64,000 nucleotides of DNA from Marinobacterium litorale DSM 23545 (GCF_000428985.1 NZ_AUAZ01000002.1:124001-188000); one strand, 5' to 3'. Shown: positions 8,340-19,243, numbered from the stretch's first letter. Numbers and translations: made by a program. Notes: generated from the letters alone by a model not told the origin.

Positions 8340-8555
8340 ATGGAAACCAGTAATCACCTGCTGGACGAGTTGAACCGGTTGCTGAAGGCTCATACCCGGT
8401 ACGTTGAGGAGATGGAGTTTCTCAGAGTTGACTATGTCGCCGGCGGCTATCGCCATCAAACCTACTATCCCGGCGATGAATATCGGCCTGATCTTGAGTT
8501 GATCTTCGATGAAGTGGCGCAGCAGGTGTATGAGCGGCAAAGTACCGCTCATTGA
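8340..8555 (+). CDS. Small acidic protein of unknown function
   Basis: I do not recognise this 71-residue protein. It starts METSNHLLDELNRLLKAHTR, probably an amphipathic helix, and has several Tyr and acidic residues in the middle (GYRHQTYYPGDEYRPDLELIF). There is no signal peptide or membrane segment. The reading frame is supported by a strong GGGAGGG ribosome binding site seven bases before the ATG and by a predicted promoter at 8248. It ends 7 bp before the convergent csiV stop. It could be a small soluble partner protein, but nothing in the sequence says of what. Confidence 0.6.
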   Translation: METSNHLLDELNRLLKAHTRYVEEMEFLRVDYVAGGYRHQTYYPGDEYRPDLELIFDEVAQQVYERQSTAH

Positions 8556-8562
8556 TGCCTGT

Positions 8563-9135
8563 TCAGGAATCCACGGGGTTTATGATCGCCAGAATGCCAA
8601 AGTGAGGGTGGTCGAGATAATGGAGTTTTTCCGAGCGCATCCGGCGTGACTGCTGGAAGCGGTATTGCGGAACCGCTGTCTCCACCGCGCTTTGATGGCT
8701 GAGCAGCAGGTCCGGTCGCAGATGCAGGAAGCGCCCCCGATCCACGCGCACAACCCCTTCTACACGTCCATCGGCGGTAACCAATCGCACAGAGGGATTG
8801 CTGCCCGTGCTTACGTTCTGAAACCAGCCGCCGTGCCAGAGAACTTGATACCCTTGTCGGCGCAGTCGGGCGGCTTCGTTGCCCAATGTCAGTTTGGAGG
8901 CCGGCAGTGCTTCGAGCTGGGTCAGTGGCTGGCCGTTATAGGAGCTAAGCCCTCGCCCCTGGTCGATCTGTAAAGCATCCTCTGACGCTGTGCGATCAAA
9001 GGGCAGGGCGCCTGCACCGGGTACATTTTGATCAAAGATCACCAATTCTATGGTGTAGTCGCCCTCGGCAGCCGCAGCGTTCAGGCTGGCGGCGACGGCC
9101 AGTGTGGCGAGCAAGCTCTGCAGTGTCTTTTTCAT
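8563..9135 (-). CDS. csiV: CsiV-family periplasmic peptidoglycan-binding protein
   Basis: This is a 190-residue exported protein. A signal peptide spans about residues 1-23 (MKKTLQSLLATLAVAASLNA, cleavage probably after an Ala-rich stretch before EGDYTIEL). The mature part has the family pattern YTIELVIFDQ near the start and WHGGWFQNV in the middle. CsiV in Vibrio cholerae binds peptidoglycan and supports PBP1A activity through LpoA; the same role is inferred here. Its ATG overlaps the end of mfd by 4 bp, so it is translationally coupled to mfd, an association I recall in other gammaproteobacteria. It is shorter than some family members, and no enzymatic motif is visible. Confidence 0.82.
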   Translation of the reverse strand: MKKTLQSLLATLAVAASLNAAAAEGDYTIELVIFDQNVPGAGALPFDRTASEDALQIDQGRGLSSYNGQPLTQLEALPASKLTLGNEAARLRRQGYQVLWHGGWFQNVSTGSNPSVRLVTADGRVEGVVRVDRGRFLHLRPDLLLSHQSAVETAVPQYRFQQSRRMRSEKLHYLDHPHFGILAIINPVDS

Positions 9136-12100
9136 CCTTTACTCTCGGTTGGTGAAAGGTGTTCGAGCAGTCCCTCGATACAGTTAAAGCGCTCCTGCGG
9201 TGTGACCATTGGCAGGGTAAAGCGAAGGGCATTGGCTCCGTCCAGTTTATACCGGTTAGGCTGCTGCTGTACCAGTGTGACCAGTGTCAGTGGCTCGACA
9301 CAGGTATCACCTTCAAATTCAATGCGGCCCCCTTTATCGGCTGCTTCGAGTTTGGCGATACCCAGTTGCTCTGCATCCAGTTTGATGGCGGTGAGGCGAA
9401 ACAGGTTTTGAATCTGTGTCGGCAGGAGACCGAACCGGTCAATCATCTCGACCTGAAGCTCCTCAAGTGCTCGTTTGTTTTCGGCGCTGGCGATCCGCTT
9501 ATACATGATCAGCCGATTATGGACATCCGGCAAGTAATCGTCCGGTATCAAGGCCGGTACCCGCAGGTTGATTTCGCTGCCGTGATTGATCGGTTGGTCC
9601 GGGTTGGGGGTTTTGCCTTCTCGGATCGCCTTGATCGCCTGGTCGAGCATTTCCATGTAAAGACTGAAGCCGATGCTTTGCATCTGGCCGCTTTGTTCTT
9701 CGCCCAGGAGCTCCCCGGCACCGCGAATCTCCAGATCGTGGGTGGCCAGTGTGAAGCCGGCGCCCAGTGTGCTGGATTCGCTGATTGCTTCGAGTCGTTT
9801 GACTGCATCCGGGGTCATTGCTTTGGGCGGCGGCGTCAGCAGGTAGGCGTAAGCTTGGTGATGCGAGCGCCCCACGCGCCCGCGTAGCTGATGGAGCTGG
9901 GCCAAACCAAACTTATCTGCGCGCTCAATAATGATGGTGTTGGCATTGGGGACGTCGATACCGGTTTCAATGATTGTGGTACAGACCAGTACGTTGAAAC
10001 GCTTGTGATAAAAATCGGACATCACCTGTTCGAGCTCCCGCTCGCGCATCTGTCCGTGGCCTATCGCCACGCGGGCCTCCGGCACGAGTTCGCTCACCTC
10101 CCGGGCAACTTTCTCGATTGTCTTGACCTCGTTGTGCAGGTAATAAACCTGGCCGCCACGCAGCAGTTCACGCAGAATCGCTTCCTTAAGCAGCGGCTTG
10201 TCAGATTCCCGCACAAAGGTTTTCACAGAGAGGCGGCGAGCAGGTGGCGTCGCTATGATGGAGAGATCGCGTATGCCGGACATCGCCATGTTCAACGTGC
10301 GAGGGATTGGCGTTGCGGTCAGTGTCAATATATCCACCTCTGCCCGCAGAGATTTCAACCGCTCTTTCTGCTGAACGCCAAAACGGTGCTCTTCATCGAT
10401 AATGACCAGCCCCAAGTCTTTGTAGGTCAGGCTGCCCTGCAGCAGTTTATGGGTGCCGATCAGAATGTCGACCTTGCCTTCACGAACCTGGTCGGCGATC
10501 TGTTGTTGTTGCTTGGCGCTACGAAACCGGGAGATCAGCTCGACATTGACCGGCCAGTCAGCGAACCGATCGCGGAAGTTATCGAAATGTTGCTGGGCGA
10601 GCAGTGTGGTGGGCACCAGTACCGCCACCTGGCGTCCGGCCTGGACCGCTATAAACGCGGCGCGCATGGCGACTTCGGTTTTGCCGAAACCCACGTCGCC
10701 GCACACCAGGCGGTCCATTGGCTGGCCGGAGCGCATATCCCGTACCACAGAGTCGATGGCGTTAGCCTGATCGGGTGTCTCCTCAAACGGGAAACCTGCC
10801 GCGAATTGCTGGTAAGCCTCGTCCGGGCACTCAAAGCTGTAACCCTCCCGTGCTGCGCGTCGCGCATAGATGTCGAGCAGCTCTGCGGCACTGTCGCGGA
10901 CCTTCTCGGCCGCTTTCTTGCGCGCTTTGCTCCATTGCTCCGTGCCCAGGCGGTGCAGGGGGGCCGACTCGTCCGGTGCGCCGGAATAGCGGCTGATCAG
11001 GTGAAGCGATGAAACCGGAACATACAGTTTGGCGTTGTTGGCATATTCCAGCGTCAGGAATTCGTTGACTTCGCCCTCAGTTTCGATGGTCTGCAGGCCC
11101 AGGTAGCGCCCCACGCCGTGGTCTATGTGAACCACAGGCGAGCCGATGTTCAGCTCGGAAAGGTGCCGGATCGCCTGGTCGCTATCCGTCTGCTCTCGTT
11201 CCCGGCGACGGCGCTGGAATACCTGCTGGCCAAACAGTTGGGTCTCGGTAATGACCTGGAGGGAGCCGGTCAGGTTTAAACCACGTTCCAGCGGATAGGT
11301 GGTGATACCCAGCGGCGCAGGTGATGCACAGAACTGAGACCAGCTGTCAAACTCTTTCAGCTTTATGCCGGCCCGGCGAGCCAGATTAAGCAGAGATTCG
11401 CGTCGGCCGGCGGATTCGGCACAGATCAGCAGGGATTGCTCGGTGTGTGTCGCGAGTTGCGCCAGCGGCTTGAGCGGGTCCGTGGCACCGGGTGCTGCCG
11501 TCAGTGAAGGGGGAGGATCGCAGGGCAGGTTTTCCCGGCCCGGCCGCGGCTCTTCAGGTTGCTCATTGAGTCGAACGGCCGGATAACTGCGTAGCGCGAT
11601 GGCGAGCTGATCGGGCGGCAGGAACAGCGAGTCGGGTTTGAGAACCGGTCGCTGTACATCGAAGGCACGCTCGTCATACCGGGTATTTATCTCTTGCCAG
11701 AATTGTTGAGCGGCCTCATTCAGGCCGGCCTCCTGAACCACAATCGTGTTTTCAGGCAGATAGTCGAACAGTGTCGCGCTGTGGTCAAAAAACAGGGGTA
11801 GATAGTATTCGATGCCGGCCGGCGTGATGCCCGAGGAGATATCCTGGTACACCGGGCAGCGGGTGTAGTCCACGTCGAAGGTTTCACGCCAGCGCTGCTT
11901 GAAGCGGTTGATCGCTTCTTTCTGGAATGGATATTCCCGGGCAGGCAGAAGCCTGATTCGGTCGATATGATCGATGGAGCGCTGGGTTTCCGGATCAAAG
12001 GTGCGCAGCGTATCGATTTCGTCATCAAACAGGTCAATCCGGAACGGGTGATCGCTGCCCATGGGAAACAGGTCGATCAGCGCACCTCGAATCGCAAACT

Positions 12101-12587
12101 CGCCGTGCTCGTAAACCGTATCGACCAGCTGGTAACCCGCGTCGACCAGCCGCTCGCGCATCTTGTCGGGATCAATCGTCTGGCCCTTTTCCAGCCAGAG
12201 CGAGTTGCCGCTGACAAAGCTGGCAGGGGCGATTCGCTGCATCAGGGTCGTCGCCGGTATAACCAGAACCCCATGCTGCATCTCTGGCAGCTTATACAGC
12301 GTCTCAATGCGCGTTGAGATAATATCCTGGTGAGGCGAGAAATTGTCGTAGGGCAGGGTTTCCCAGTCCGGAAACAACTGCAGCGGGAGCCTGTCATCCG
12401 TATAAAAGCCGATTTCGCTGCACGCGCGAGCGGCGCGTTCACTGTCCTGGCAGATAAGAACGATGGGTGCGTCGCACGTTGCACTGAGGCGTTCGATAAA
12501 CAGTCCGGTGGCGCTGCCGGTTACTTGGCCGACCCGTTTTATATCACCGGGGCCGTTCGGAAGTGTCGGCTTGAGACGGCTGGGCAC
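9132..12587 (-). CDS. mfd: Mfd, transcription-repair coupling factor
   Basis: Mfd is an ATP-driven DNA translocase that removes RNA polymerase stalled at lesions and recruits UvrA. The 1151 residues match the usual length (about 1150). The order is a UvrB-like module (1-340), the RNA polymerase-interacting CarD-like domain (about 480-535, with SPVVHIDHGVGRYLGL), the RecG-like motor (Walker A GDVGFGKTE at 630-638, DEEH box at 731-734), and the C-terminal TRCF domain that masks the UvrA site. The start is GTG at 12587-12585 with AGGAG nine bases upstream. It is cotranscribed with csiV. Residues 340-375 are a Pro/Ala-rich linker, within normal family variation. Confidence 0.97.
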   Translation of the reverse strand: MPSRLKPTLPNGPGDIKRVGQVTGSATGLFIERLSATCDAPIVLICQDSERAARACSEIGFYTDDRLPLQLFPDWETLPYDNFSPHQDIISTRIETLYKLPEMQHGVLVIPATTLMQRIAPASFVSGNSLWLEKGQTIDPDKMRERLVDAGYQLVDTVYEHGEFAIRGALIDLFPMGSDHPFRIDLFDDEIDTLRTFDPETQRSIDHIDRIRLLPAREYPFQKEAINRFKQRWRETFDVDYTRCPVYQDISSGITPAGIEYYLPLFFDHSATLFDYLPENTIVVQEAGLNEAAQQFWQEINTRYDERAFDVQRPVLKPDSLFLPPDQLAIALRSYPAVRLNEQPEEPRPGRENLPCDPPPSLTAAPGATDPLKPLAQLATHTEQSLLICAESAGRRESLLNLARRAGIKLKEFDSWSQFCASPAPLGITTYPLERGLNLTGSLQVITETQLFGQQVFQRRRREREQTDSDQAIRHLSELNIGSPVVHIDHGVGRYLGLQTIETEGEVNEFLTLEYANNAKLYVPVSSLHLISRYSGAPDESAPLHRLGTEQWSKARKKAAEKVRDSAAELLDIYARRAAREGYSFECPDEAYQQFAAGFPFEETPDQANAIDSVVRDMRSGQPMDRLVCGDVGFGKTEVAMRAAFIAVQAGRQVAVLVPTTLLAQQHFDNFRDRFADWPVNVELISRFRSAKQQQQIADQVREGKVDILIGTHKLLQGSLTYKDLGLVIIDEEHRFGVQQKERLKSLRAEVDILTLTATPIPRTLNMAMSGIRDLSIIATPPARRLSVKTFVRESDKPLLKEAILRELLRGGQVYYLHNEVKTIEKVAREVSELVPEARVAIGHGQMRERELEQVMSDFYHKRFNVLVCTTIIETGIDVPNANTIIIERADKFGLAQLHQLRGRVGRSHHQAYAYLLTPPPKAMTPDAVKRLEAISESSTLGAGFTLATHDLEIRGAGELLGEEQSGQMQSIGFSLYMEMLDQAIKAIREGKTPNPDQPINHGSEINLRVPALIPDDYLPDVHNRLIMYKRIASAENKRALEELQVEMIDRFGLLPTQIQNLFRLTAIKLDAEQLGIAKLEAADKGGRIEFEGDTCVEPLTLVTLVQQQPNRYKLDGANALRFTLPMVTPQERFNCIEGLLEHLSPTESKG

Positions 12588-12627
12588 GCGATAATCTCCT
12601 TATCGACTTTATTGGAGGGTCGCTATT

Positions 12628-12662
12628 CTAACGAGCAATGACGGCAAACGCAGCCTCGTTAG
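12628..12662. repeat. Inverted repeat between mfd and the GAPDH gene
   Basis: CTAACGAG (12628-12635) and CTCGTTAG (12655-12662) are perfect 8-bp inverted arms separated by 19 bp in the divergent spacer. The left arm overlaps TAGAAT (minus strand, 12630-12625), a possible -10 for mfd. There is no T-run, so an operator is more likely than a terminator. Confidence 0.35.
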
Positions 12663-12738
12663 TGGGGGAGGTTCGTGGTCGTGCACCGTTTTTTGTATCC
12701 ACTCTTTCGGGTTGGTACAAAAGTCTAGCGGGGTTAGT

Positions 12739-12767
12739 TTGCCCAGCACCCCTTAAACAGGGATAAT
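12739..12767 (+). promoter_or_regulatory. Predicted sigma70 promoter of the GAPDH gene
   Basis: TTGCCC at 12739-12744 and GATAAT at 12762-12767 are spaced by 17 bp, about 45 bp before the chosen GTG start. This is the best promoter-like pair in the divergent spacer. Confidence 0.5.
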
Positions 12768-12811
12768 ACGCGCACCCAAATTGAGCTGACACAATTTCGG
12801 AGTTGCCACCC

Positions 12812-14254
12812 GTGAGCCAAGAACTGATTTTAGCCGACTGGAATGCCCGTGAAGCGATTGCTGAAGCGATGGTGCCGCTGGTTGGTCGTCTCTACCGTGA
12901 TCGTAACGTTGAAATATCTATCTACGGCCGCCTGATCGTCAAGCGTTCCGTAATCGATATTCTTAAATCCCACCGTTTCGTGCGCCAGGTCGAAGGTGAA
13001 GAGTTGTCCGTCGTGGACACTTTCCCGGTCCTGGAGGCGGTCAGTGCAATGACCGTCAACAATGCTCACGTCGATATCGGTAAGCTCGCGGTTAAATTCC
13101 GTAGCGAAGGTAATGGCCGCACACTGCAGGCATTCCTGGACGAGGAGCTCGCTGGCGCCCTGAGCGAAGAAGATGAGGGTACGCCCTCCACTGATGTGGT
13201 GCTGTATGGCTTCGGTCGTATCGGACGTCTGCTGGCGCGCCTGATGATCGACCGTTCCGGCGCTGGTCATTCCCTGAGTCTGAAAGCGATTGTCGTTCGT
13301 AAGGGGAGCGCCCCGAACGATCTGGAGAAGCGTGCGAGCCTGCTGCGTCGTGACTCGGTTCACGGTTCCTTCAAAGGCACCATTCAGGTGGATGAGGAAG
13401 CACAGGCGCTGGTTGTTAATGGCAACCTGATCAAGGTTATCTTCGCCGACTCCCCCGATTCCATCGATTACACCCAGTACGGCATCAAAGATGCGCTGGT
13501 TATCGATAACACCGGTAAGTGGCGTGATGAGGCAGGGCTCTCCCTGCACCTGAAATCCCAGGGCGTTGCCCGTGTTATTCTGACGGCTCCGGGCAAAGGT
13601 GTTAAGAACATCGTCATGGGCGTGAATGACGGTGATATCTCGGACGAGGACAAGGTCCTGTCCGCGGCATCCTGTACCACCAATGCCATCACCCCGGTGC
13701 TGAAAGCGCTGAATGATGAGTACGGTGTGATTAACGGTCATGTTGAAACGGTGCATTCCTACACCAACGACCAGAATCTGATCGACAACTACCACAAAGG
13801 TGATCGTCGTGGCCGCGCTGCCGGCCTCAACATGGTGTTGACAGAAACCGGTGCCGCCAAAGCTGTGGCCAAGGCGTTGCCGGAACTGGAAGGCAAGTTG
13901 ACAGGTAACGCCATTCGCGTGCCGACGCCAAACGTCTCTATGGCCATTCTGAACCTGAACCTGGGTCGGGATGTAAACAAAGACGAGCTTAACGACTACC
14001 TGCGTAATGTTGCGTTGCACTCTGTGCTGCAGAAGCAAGTGGACTACAGTAACTCTCCGGAAGCGGTATCCAGCGATTTTGTTGGCTCGCGCGCTGCCGG
14101 TGTCGTTGACGGCCTGGCTACCATCGCCAGTGGTGGTAATAGCTGTGTACTTTATGTCTGGTACGACAACGAGTACGGATATAGCTGTCAGGTTGTTCGC
14201 ATGGCGCAGCGACTGGCCAAGTGCACCTTGCCGGCCTACCCGGTTGAGGCTTAA
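12812..14254 (+). CDS. gap: Glyceraldehyde-3-phosphate dehydrogenase, N-terminally extended type
   Basis: This NAD(P)-dependent enzyme interconverts glyceraldehyde-3-phosphate and 1,3-bisphosphoglycerate. The GAPDH core starts near residue 127 (VVLYGFGRIGR; the nucleotide-binding glycines lie at 133-139) and carries the catalytic Cys288 in ASCTTNA. The first 120 residues are an extra helical region absent from the usual 330-residue enzyme. I recall a similar long form beside mfd in Pseudomonas (PA3001). I chose GTG 12812 over the in-frame TTG at 12803 because CGGAG at 12798-12802 is 9 bp from GTG and abuts TTG. It is monocistronic, bounded by a predicted promoter and a strong terminator. Whether it runs in glycolysis or gluconeogenesis is not readable. 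Confidence 0.92.
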   Translation: MSQELILADWNAREAIAEAMVPLVGRLYRDRNVEISIYGRLIVKRSVIDILKSHRFVRQVEGEELSVVDTFPVLEAVSAMTVNNAHVDIGKLAVKFRSEGNGRTLQAFLDEELAGALSEEDEGTPSTDVVLYGFGRIGRLLARLMIDRSGAGHSLSLKAIVVRKGSAPNDLEKRASLLRRDSVHGSFKGTIQVDEEAQALVVNGNLIKVIFADSPDSIDYTQYGIKDALVIDNTGKWRDEAGLSLHLKSQGVARVILTAPGKGVKNIVMGVNDGDISDEDKVLSAASCTTNAITPVLKALNDEYGVINGHVETVHSYTNDQNLIDNYHKGDRRGRAAGLNMVLTETGAAKAVAKALPELEGKLTGNAIRVPTPNVSMAILNLNLGRDVNKDELNDYLRNVALHSVLQKQVDYSNSPEAVSSDFVGSRAAGVVDGLATIASGGNSCVLYVWYDNEYGYSCQVVRMAQRLAKCTLPAYPVEA

Positions 14255-14264
14255 CTGCACCTGT

Positions 14265-14293
14265 AAAAAAACCGCCCTCGAGGCGGTTTTTTT
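14265..14293 (+). terminator. Rho-independent terminator after GAPDH
   Basis: The stem ACCGCC/GGCGGT with a 5-nt loop is flanked by A6 on the left and T7 on the right. It is therefore bidirectional in principle, but the next gene on that side is also on the plus strand. Confidence 0.92.
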
Positions 14294-14371
14294 ATGCCTG
14301 TGATTTGCCAGCGGCGGTGGATGTAGCAACCGCAGGCCTAATCAGTTATAGCGAATGGGAATAAGAAAGTA

Positions 14372-14463
14372 ACTGAAAGTGAAGGCAGGCAGGTTAATTG
14401 CCACTGAAAGTACCTGATCGTAAAGGTACTTTGTAGAAAAATGACAGCCTGCTCAGTTATACT
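14372..14463 (+). promoter_or_regulatory. nqr upstream region with direct and inverted repeats
   Basis: In the 346-bp gap before nqrA, ACTGAAAGT occurs at 14372-14380 and again at 14403-14411 (31 bp apart, about three helical turns). The second copy overlaps an inverted repeat with perfect 9-bp arms, AAAGTACCT (14407-14415) and AGGTACTTT (14424-14432). A -10-like TATACT lies at 14458-14463 without a good -35. This layout fits an activator-dependent promoter for the nqr operon. No coding sequence is visible in the gap. Confidence 0.4.
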
Positions 14464-14591
14464 TGTGCGGATTTTTAGGTGGGGCCTGGGAAGCAAATCT
14501 GAAAGACGTTCCGGTCGCCGATTGGGCAAGACCGGAGAAGGGGGGAGCGTTCAGATCGGCATTCAGGCGCCAGAAAAGTTTACTCTATTAG

Positions 14592-15941
<1,350 letters not shown>

Positions 15942-15953
15942 GCGAGGCTGGCC

Positions 15954-17162
15954 ATGAGTTTGAGATCTATTCTTGATAATCTCGAGCCGCACTTTCACAA
16001 GGGCGGTAAATACGAGAACTGGTACGCGCTTTACGAAGCGGTCGATACCATCTTCTACACACCCGGTTCTGTGACCAAGAGCGCGGCGCATGTACGCGAC
16101 GGCGTTGACCTCAAGCGGATCATGATCCTGGTGTGGATGTGCACATTCCCGGCCGTATTCGCCGGGCTTTATAACGTGGGCTACCAGGCCAACACGGCGA
16201 TGGCTGATCTGGGCATCACCGATCCCGGTACCTGGCAGGGTGCAATAGCCGCTGCACTAACCGGGTTTGACCCGAACAGCGTCTGGGATAATATCATCCA
16301 CGGTGCGGCCTACTGGCTGCCGATCTACATGACAACGTTCATCGTGGGTGGCTTCTGGGAAGTCCTGTTCGCGATGAAGCGCGGCCATGAAGTCAACGAA
16401 GGCTTCTTCGTTACCTCCATCCTGTTCTCCCTGATTCTTCCGCCGACAGTTCCGCTGTGGCAGGTAGCGCTGGGTATCAGCTTTGGTGTGGTGATCGGCA
16501 AGGAAGTGTTCGGCGGCACCGGTAAGAACTTCCTCAACCCGGCTCTGACGGGGCGTGCGTTCCTGTTCTTCGCCTACCCGGCACAGATGTCCGGCGACTC
16601 TATCTGGACTGCGGTTGACGGCTTCTCCGGCGCTACGCCGCTGGGCCTCGCGGCTATGGGGGGTGTCGATAACATTCTTGCCAATAACCTGACCTGGTTT
16701 GATGCCTTCCTGGGCACCATTCAGGGTTCCGTGGGCGAAACCTCCACACTGGCAATCATGATCGGTGGTGCCATTATCATGTTTGCGGGTATCGCATCCT
16801 GGCGCATTGTAACCGGGGTGTTCCTGGGTATGGTGGCGATGTCGACCCTGCTTAACATGATCGGTTCCGATACCAATCCCATGTTCTCCGTACCCTTCTA
16901 CTGGCATCTGGTGCTGGGAGGATTTGCATTCGGTATGTTCTTCATGGCCACGGATCCCATTTCCGCGTCCATGACCAATACCGGCAAATGGGTATTTGGC
17001 GCCCTGATCGGTGTCATGGTGATTCTGATCCGCGTGGTCAACCCGGCGTTCCCGGAAGGGATGATGCTGGCGATTCTGTTCGCCAACCTCTTTGCGCCGC
17101 TGATCGATAACTTCGTGGTTCAGGCGAACATAAAACGGAGGATGAAGCGCAATGTCGTCTAA
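15954..17162 (+). CDS. nqrB: NqrB, FMN-bearing membrane subunit of Na+-NQR
   Basis: NqrB is an integral membrane subunit with covalently bound FMN plus riboflavin, and is part of the Na+ path. The 402 residues contain about ten hydrophobic helices. The flavinylation motif SGAT lies at 225-228, so Thr228 should carry FMN attached by ApbE, matching the conserved threonine of Vibrio Nqr[22 protein letters not shown] (about 183-203) is a strong family signature. It starts 12 bp after nqrA and overlaps nqrC by 11 bp. Confidence 0.97.
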   Translation: MSLRSILDNLEPHFHKGGKYENWYALYEAVDTIFYTPGSVTKSAAHVRDGVDLKRIMILVWMCTFPAVFAGLYNVGYQANTAMADLGITDPGTWQGAIAAALTGFDPNSVWDNIIHGAAYWLPIYMTTFIVGGFWEVLFAMKRGHEVNEGFFVTSILFSLILPPTVPLWQVALGISFGVVIGKEVFGGTGKNFLNPALTGRAFLFFAYPAQMSGDSIWTAVDGFSGATPLGLAAMGGVDNILANNLTWFDAFLGTIQGSVGETSTLAIMIGGAIIMFAGIASWRIVTGVFLGMVAMSTLLNMIGSDTNPMFSVPFYWHLVLGGFAFGMFFMATDPISASMTNTGKWVFGALIGVMVILIRVVNPAFPEGMMLAILFANLFAPLIDNFVVQANIKRRMKRNVV

Positions 17163-17931
17163 TAACGATTCTATCGGCAAAACCATTACGGTGACGGTTC
17201 TGCTTTGCGTGATCTGCTCCGTTGTGGTCTCGGCTGCGGCCGTAATACTCAAACCCAAGCAGGTTGCCAACAAAGAGCTGGACCGTAAGTCCAATATTCT
17301 GGCAGCGGCGGGTATTTCCGATCCGTCCAAGTCGGTTGACGAACTGTTCGCGCAGATCGAAACACGCTACGTGGATCTGGACAGTGGCAAGTTTGTGGAA
17401 GAGCCTGTTGCCAACTACGATGCGCGCAAAGCGGCTAAAGATCCTCAATTGGGCGAAGCTGTTCCGCGTAGCCAGGATATCGCATCAATCAAATATCAGG
17501 CAGACGTGATGCCGGTATATGTAGTGCGCACGGACAGCGGCGACCTCGAGAAAGTGATCCTGCCGGTTCACGGTTATGGGCTTTGGTCTACACTGTACGG
17601 TTTTCTGGCGCTGGAAGGCGACCTGAACACCGTGGTGGGGCTGGGCTTTTACTCCCACGCCGAAACACCGGGTCTTGGCGGCGAGGTTGATAACCCCGCC
17701 TGGAAAGCACTCTGGCCCGGTAAAGAGGTGTACGGAGATGATAAAACTGATCCGCAGCTGCAGCTGATCAAGGGTAGCGTTGGCCCGGAAACACCGAATG
17801 CCGAGCATAAGGTGGACGGACTGTCAGGGGCCACTTTGACCAGCAACGGTGTAACCAACCTGATCCATTACTGGATGGGTGAAAACGGGTACGCGCCGTT
17901 CCTGCAAAACCTGCGTGCCGGGGAGGCTTAA
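17152..17931 (+). CDS. nqrC: NqrC, FMN-bearing subunit of Na+-NQR
   Basis: NqrC has a single N-terminal membrane helix (about 10-32) and a soluble flavoprotein domain exposed to the periplasm. The covalent FMN site is SGAT at 225-228, so Thr228 is the acceptor, in the segment [14 protein letters not shown]. The 259-residue length is usual. [15 protein letters not shown] (about 167-181) is typical of the family. Its start lies inside the last codons of nqrB (11-bp overlap), so translation is coupled. Flavin attachment depends on the ApbE encoded three genes downstream of nqrD. Confidence 0.97.
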   Translation: MSSNNDSIGKTITVTVLLCVICSVVVSAAAVILKPKQVANKELDRKSNILAAAGISDPSKSVDELFAQIETRYVDLDSGKFVEEPVANYDARKAAKDPQLGEAVPRSQDIASIKYQADVMPVYVVRTDSGDLEKVILPVHGYGLWSTLYGFLALEGDLNTVVGLGFYSHAETPGLGGEVDNPAWKALWPGKEVYGDDKTDPQLQLIKGSVGPETPNAEHKVDGLSGATLTSNGVTNLIHYWMGENGYAPFLQNLRAGEA

Positions 17932-17933
17932 TC

Positions 17934-18593
17934 ATGTCACAGACTAAAGATGTCCTGACGACGCCAATCCTGAAGAACAACCCAATCGCACTGCAGATTC
18001 TGGGTATCTGTTCTGCTCTGGCGGTAACGTCTAACCTTGCAACCGCATTTGTCATGAGCCTTGCGGTTATTACGGTCACAGCGTTTTCGAACTTCTTCGT
18101 CTCGCTGATCCGCAACCACATTCCGGGTAATATTCGTATCATCGTTCAGATGACGATCATCGCCTCTCTGGTAATCGTGGTTGACCAGTTCCTGAAAGCT
18201 TTTGCTTACGAAATCTCGAAGCAGCTCTCGGTATTCGTTGGTCTGATTATCACCAACTGTATCGTTATGGGCCGTGCGGAAGCCTTCGCCATGAAGAACC
18301 CGCCGATCCCGAGTTTCTTTGATGGCGTGGGTAACGGCCTGGGTTATGCGCTGGTGCTGATGTTTGTCGGCTTTATCCGCGAACTGTTTGGCTCCGGTTC
18401 CCTGTTCGGTATCGAAATCCTGCCGCTGATCAACAACGGTGGCTGGTACCAGGGTAACGGCCTGCTGCTGCTGCCGCCGAGTGCGTTCTTCATCATCGGT
18501 CTGTTTATCTGGGGTCTGCGCGCACTGCGCAAGGAACAGGTAGAAAAGCCGGAGTACGTGATGGCGCCGAATTCCAAGAAGGGGGCTGCGTAA
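17934..18593 (+). CDS. nqrD: NqrD, membrane subunit of Na+-NQR
   Basis: This is a 219-residue integral membrane protein with about six helices, related to NqrE and to RnfA/RnfE. NqrD and NqrE lie antiparallel in the membrane and share a 2Fe-2S cluster at their interface; Cys residues are seen near 25 ([10 protein letters not shown]) and near 108 ([19 protein letters not shown]), the two conserved positions. It begins 2 bp after nqrC and is followed 3 bp later by nqrE. Confidence 0.96.
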   Translation: MSQTKDVLTTPILKNNPIALQILGICSALAVTSNLATAFVMSLAVITVTAFSNFFVSLIRNHIPGNIRIIVQMTIIASLVIVVDQFLKAFAYEISKQLSVFVGLIITNCIVMGRAEAFAMKNPPIPSFFDGVGNGLGYALVLMFVGFIRELFGSGSLFGIEILPLINNGGWYQGNGLLLLPPSAFFIIGLFIWGLRALRKEQVEKPEYVMAPNSKKGAA

Positions 18594-18596
18594 GTC

Positions 18597-19205
18597 ATGG
18601 AACAGTATATCAGTCTTGCTGTTAAGGCGATTTTCGTCGAAAACATGGCGCTGGCCTTCTTCCTGGGGATGTGTACGTTTCTGGCGATCTCCAAGAAGGT
18701 TCAGACCGCCATCGGTCTGGGTGTTGCCGTTGTTGTGGTGCTTGTCATCACTGTCCCCGTCAACAACCTGATCTTTAACTATCTGCTGCGTGAAGGTGCG
18801 CTGGCCTGGGCCGGTTACCCTGACGTTGATCTGAGCTTCCTGGGTTATATCTCCTACATCGGCGTAATCGCGGCGATCGTACAGATCCTGGAGATGTTCC
18901 TCGATAAGTTCGTTCCTGCGCTGTACAACGCGCTGGGCGTGTTCCTGCCGTTGATCACCGTTAACTGCGCAATCATGGGTGCGGCTCTGTTCATGGTTGA
19001 GCGCGACTACACCTTCGGTGAAAGCGTTGTATACGGTGCCGGTGCCGGCCTAGGTTGGGCATTCGCAATTACCGCTCTGGCGGGTATCCGCGAGAAGCTC
19101 AAGTACAGTGATGTGCCGGAAGGTCTGCGTGGTCTGGGTATTACCTTCATCACTGTTGGCCTTATGTCCCTGGGCTTCATGTCCTTCTCCGGTGTTCAGC
19201 TGTAA
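18597..19205 (+). CDS. nqrE: NqrE, membrane subunit of Na+-NQR
   Basis: This is a 202-residue, six-helix inner-membrane protein and partner of NqrD. It has conserved cysteines in [11 protein letters not shown] (near residue 26) and [13 protein letters not shown] (near 122), the probable ligands of the shared NqrD/NqrE iron-sulfur centre. [20 protein letters not shown] is a typical NqrE N-terminus. The internal similarity with NqrD (NC-I-M-G) reflects the ancient duplication in the Nqr/Rnf family. Confidence 0.96.
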   Translation: MEQYISLAVKAIFVENMALAFFLGMCTFLAISKKVQTAIGLGVAVVVVLVITVPVNNLIFNYLLREGALAWAGYPDVDLSFLGYISYIGVIAAIVQILEMFLDKFVPALYNALGVFLPLITVNCAIMGAALFMVERDYTFGESVVYGAGAGLGWAFAITALAGIREKLKYSDVPEGLRGLGITFITVGLMSLGFMSFSGVQL

Positions 19206-19243
19206 TTCGGCGGGCATGAACAGCTAAAGGATGGAATAAATCG

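Noticed and set aside
9891-11012. A 373-residue plus-strand frame opposite mfd
   Set aside because: Shadow of mfd in an antisense frame. No family signature and no ribosome binding site.
12830-14329. A 499-residue open frame on the minus strand opposite the GAPDH gene
   Set aside because: It is antisense to a strongly supported GAPDH frame and its composition (His/Arg/Gln-rich) is a mirror of that gene's codon bias. No motif or ribosome binding site.
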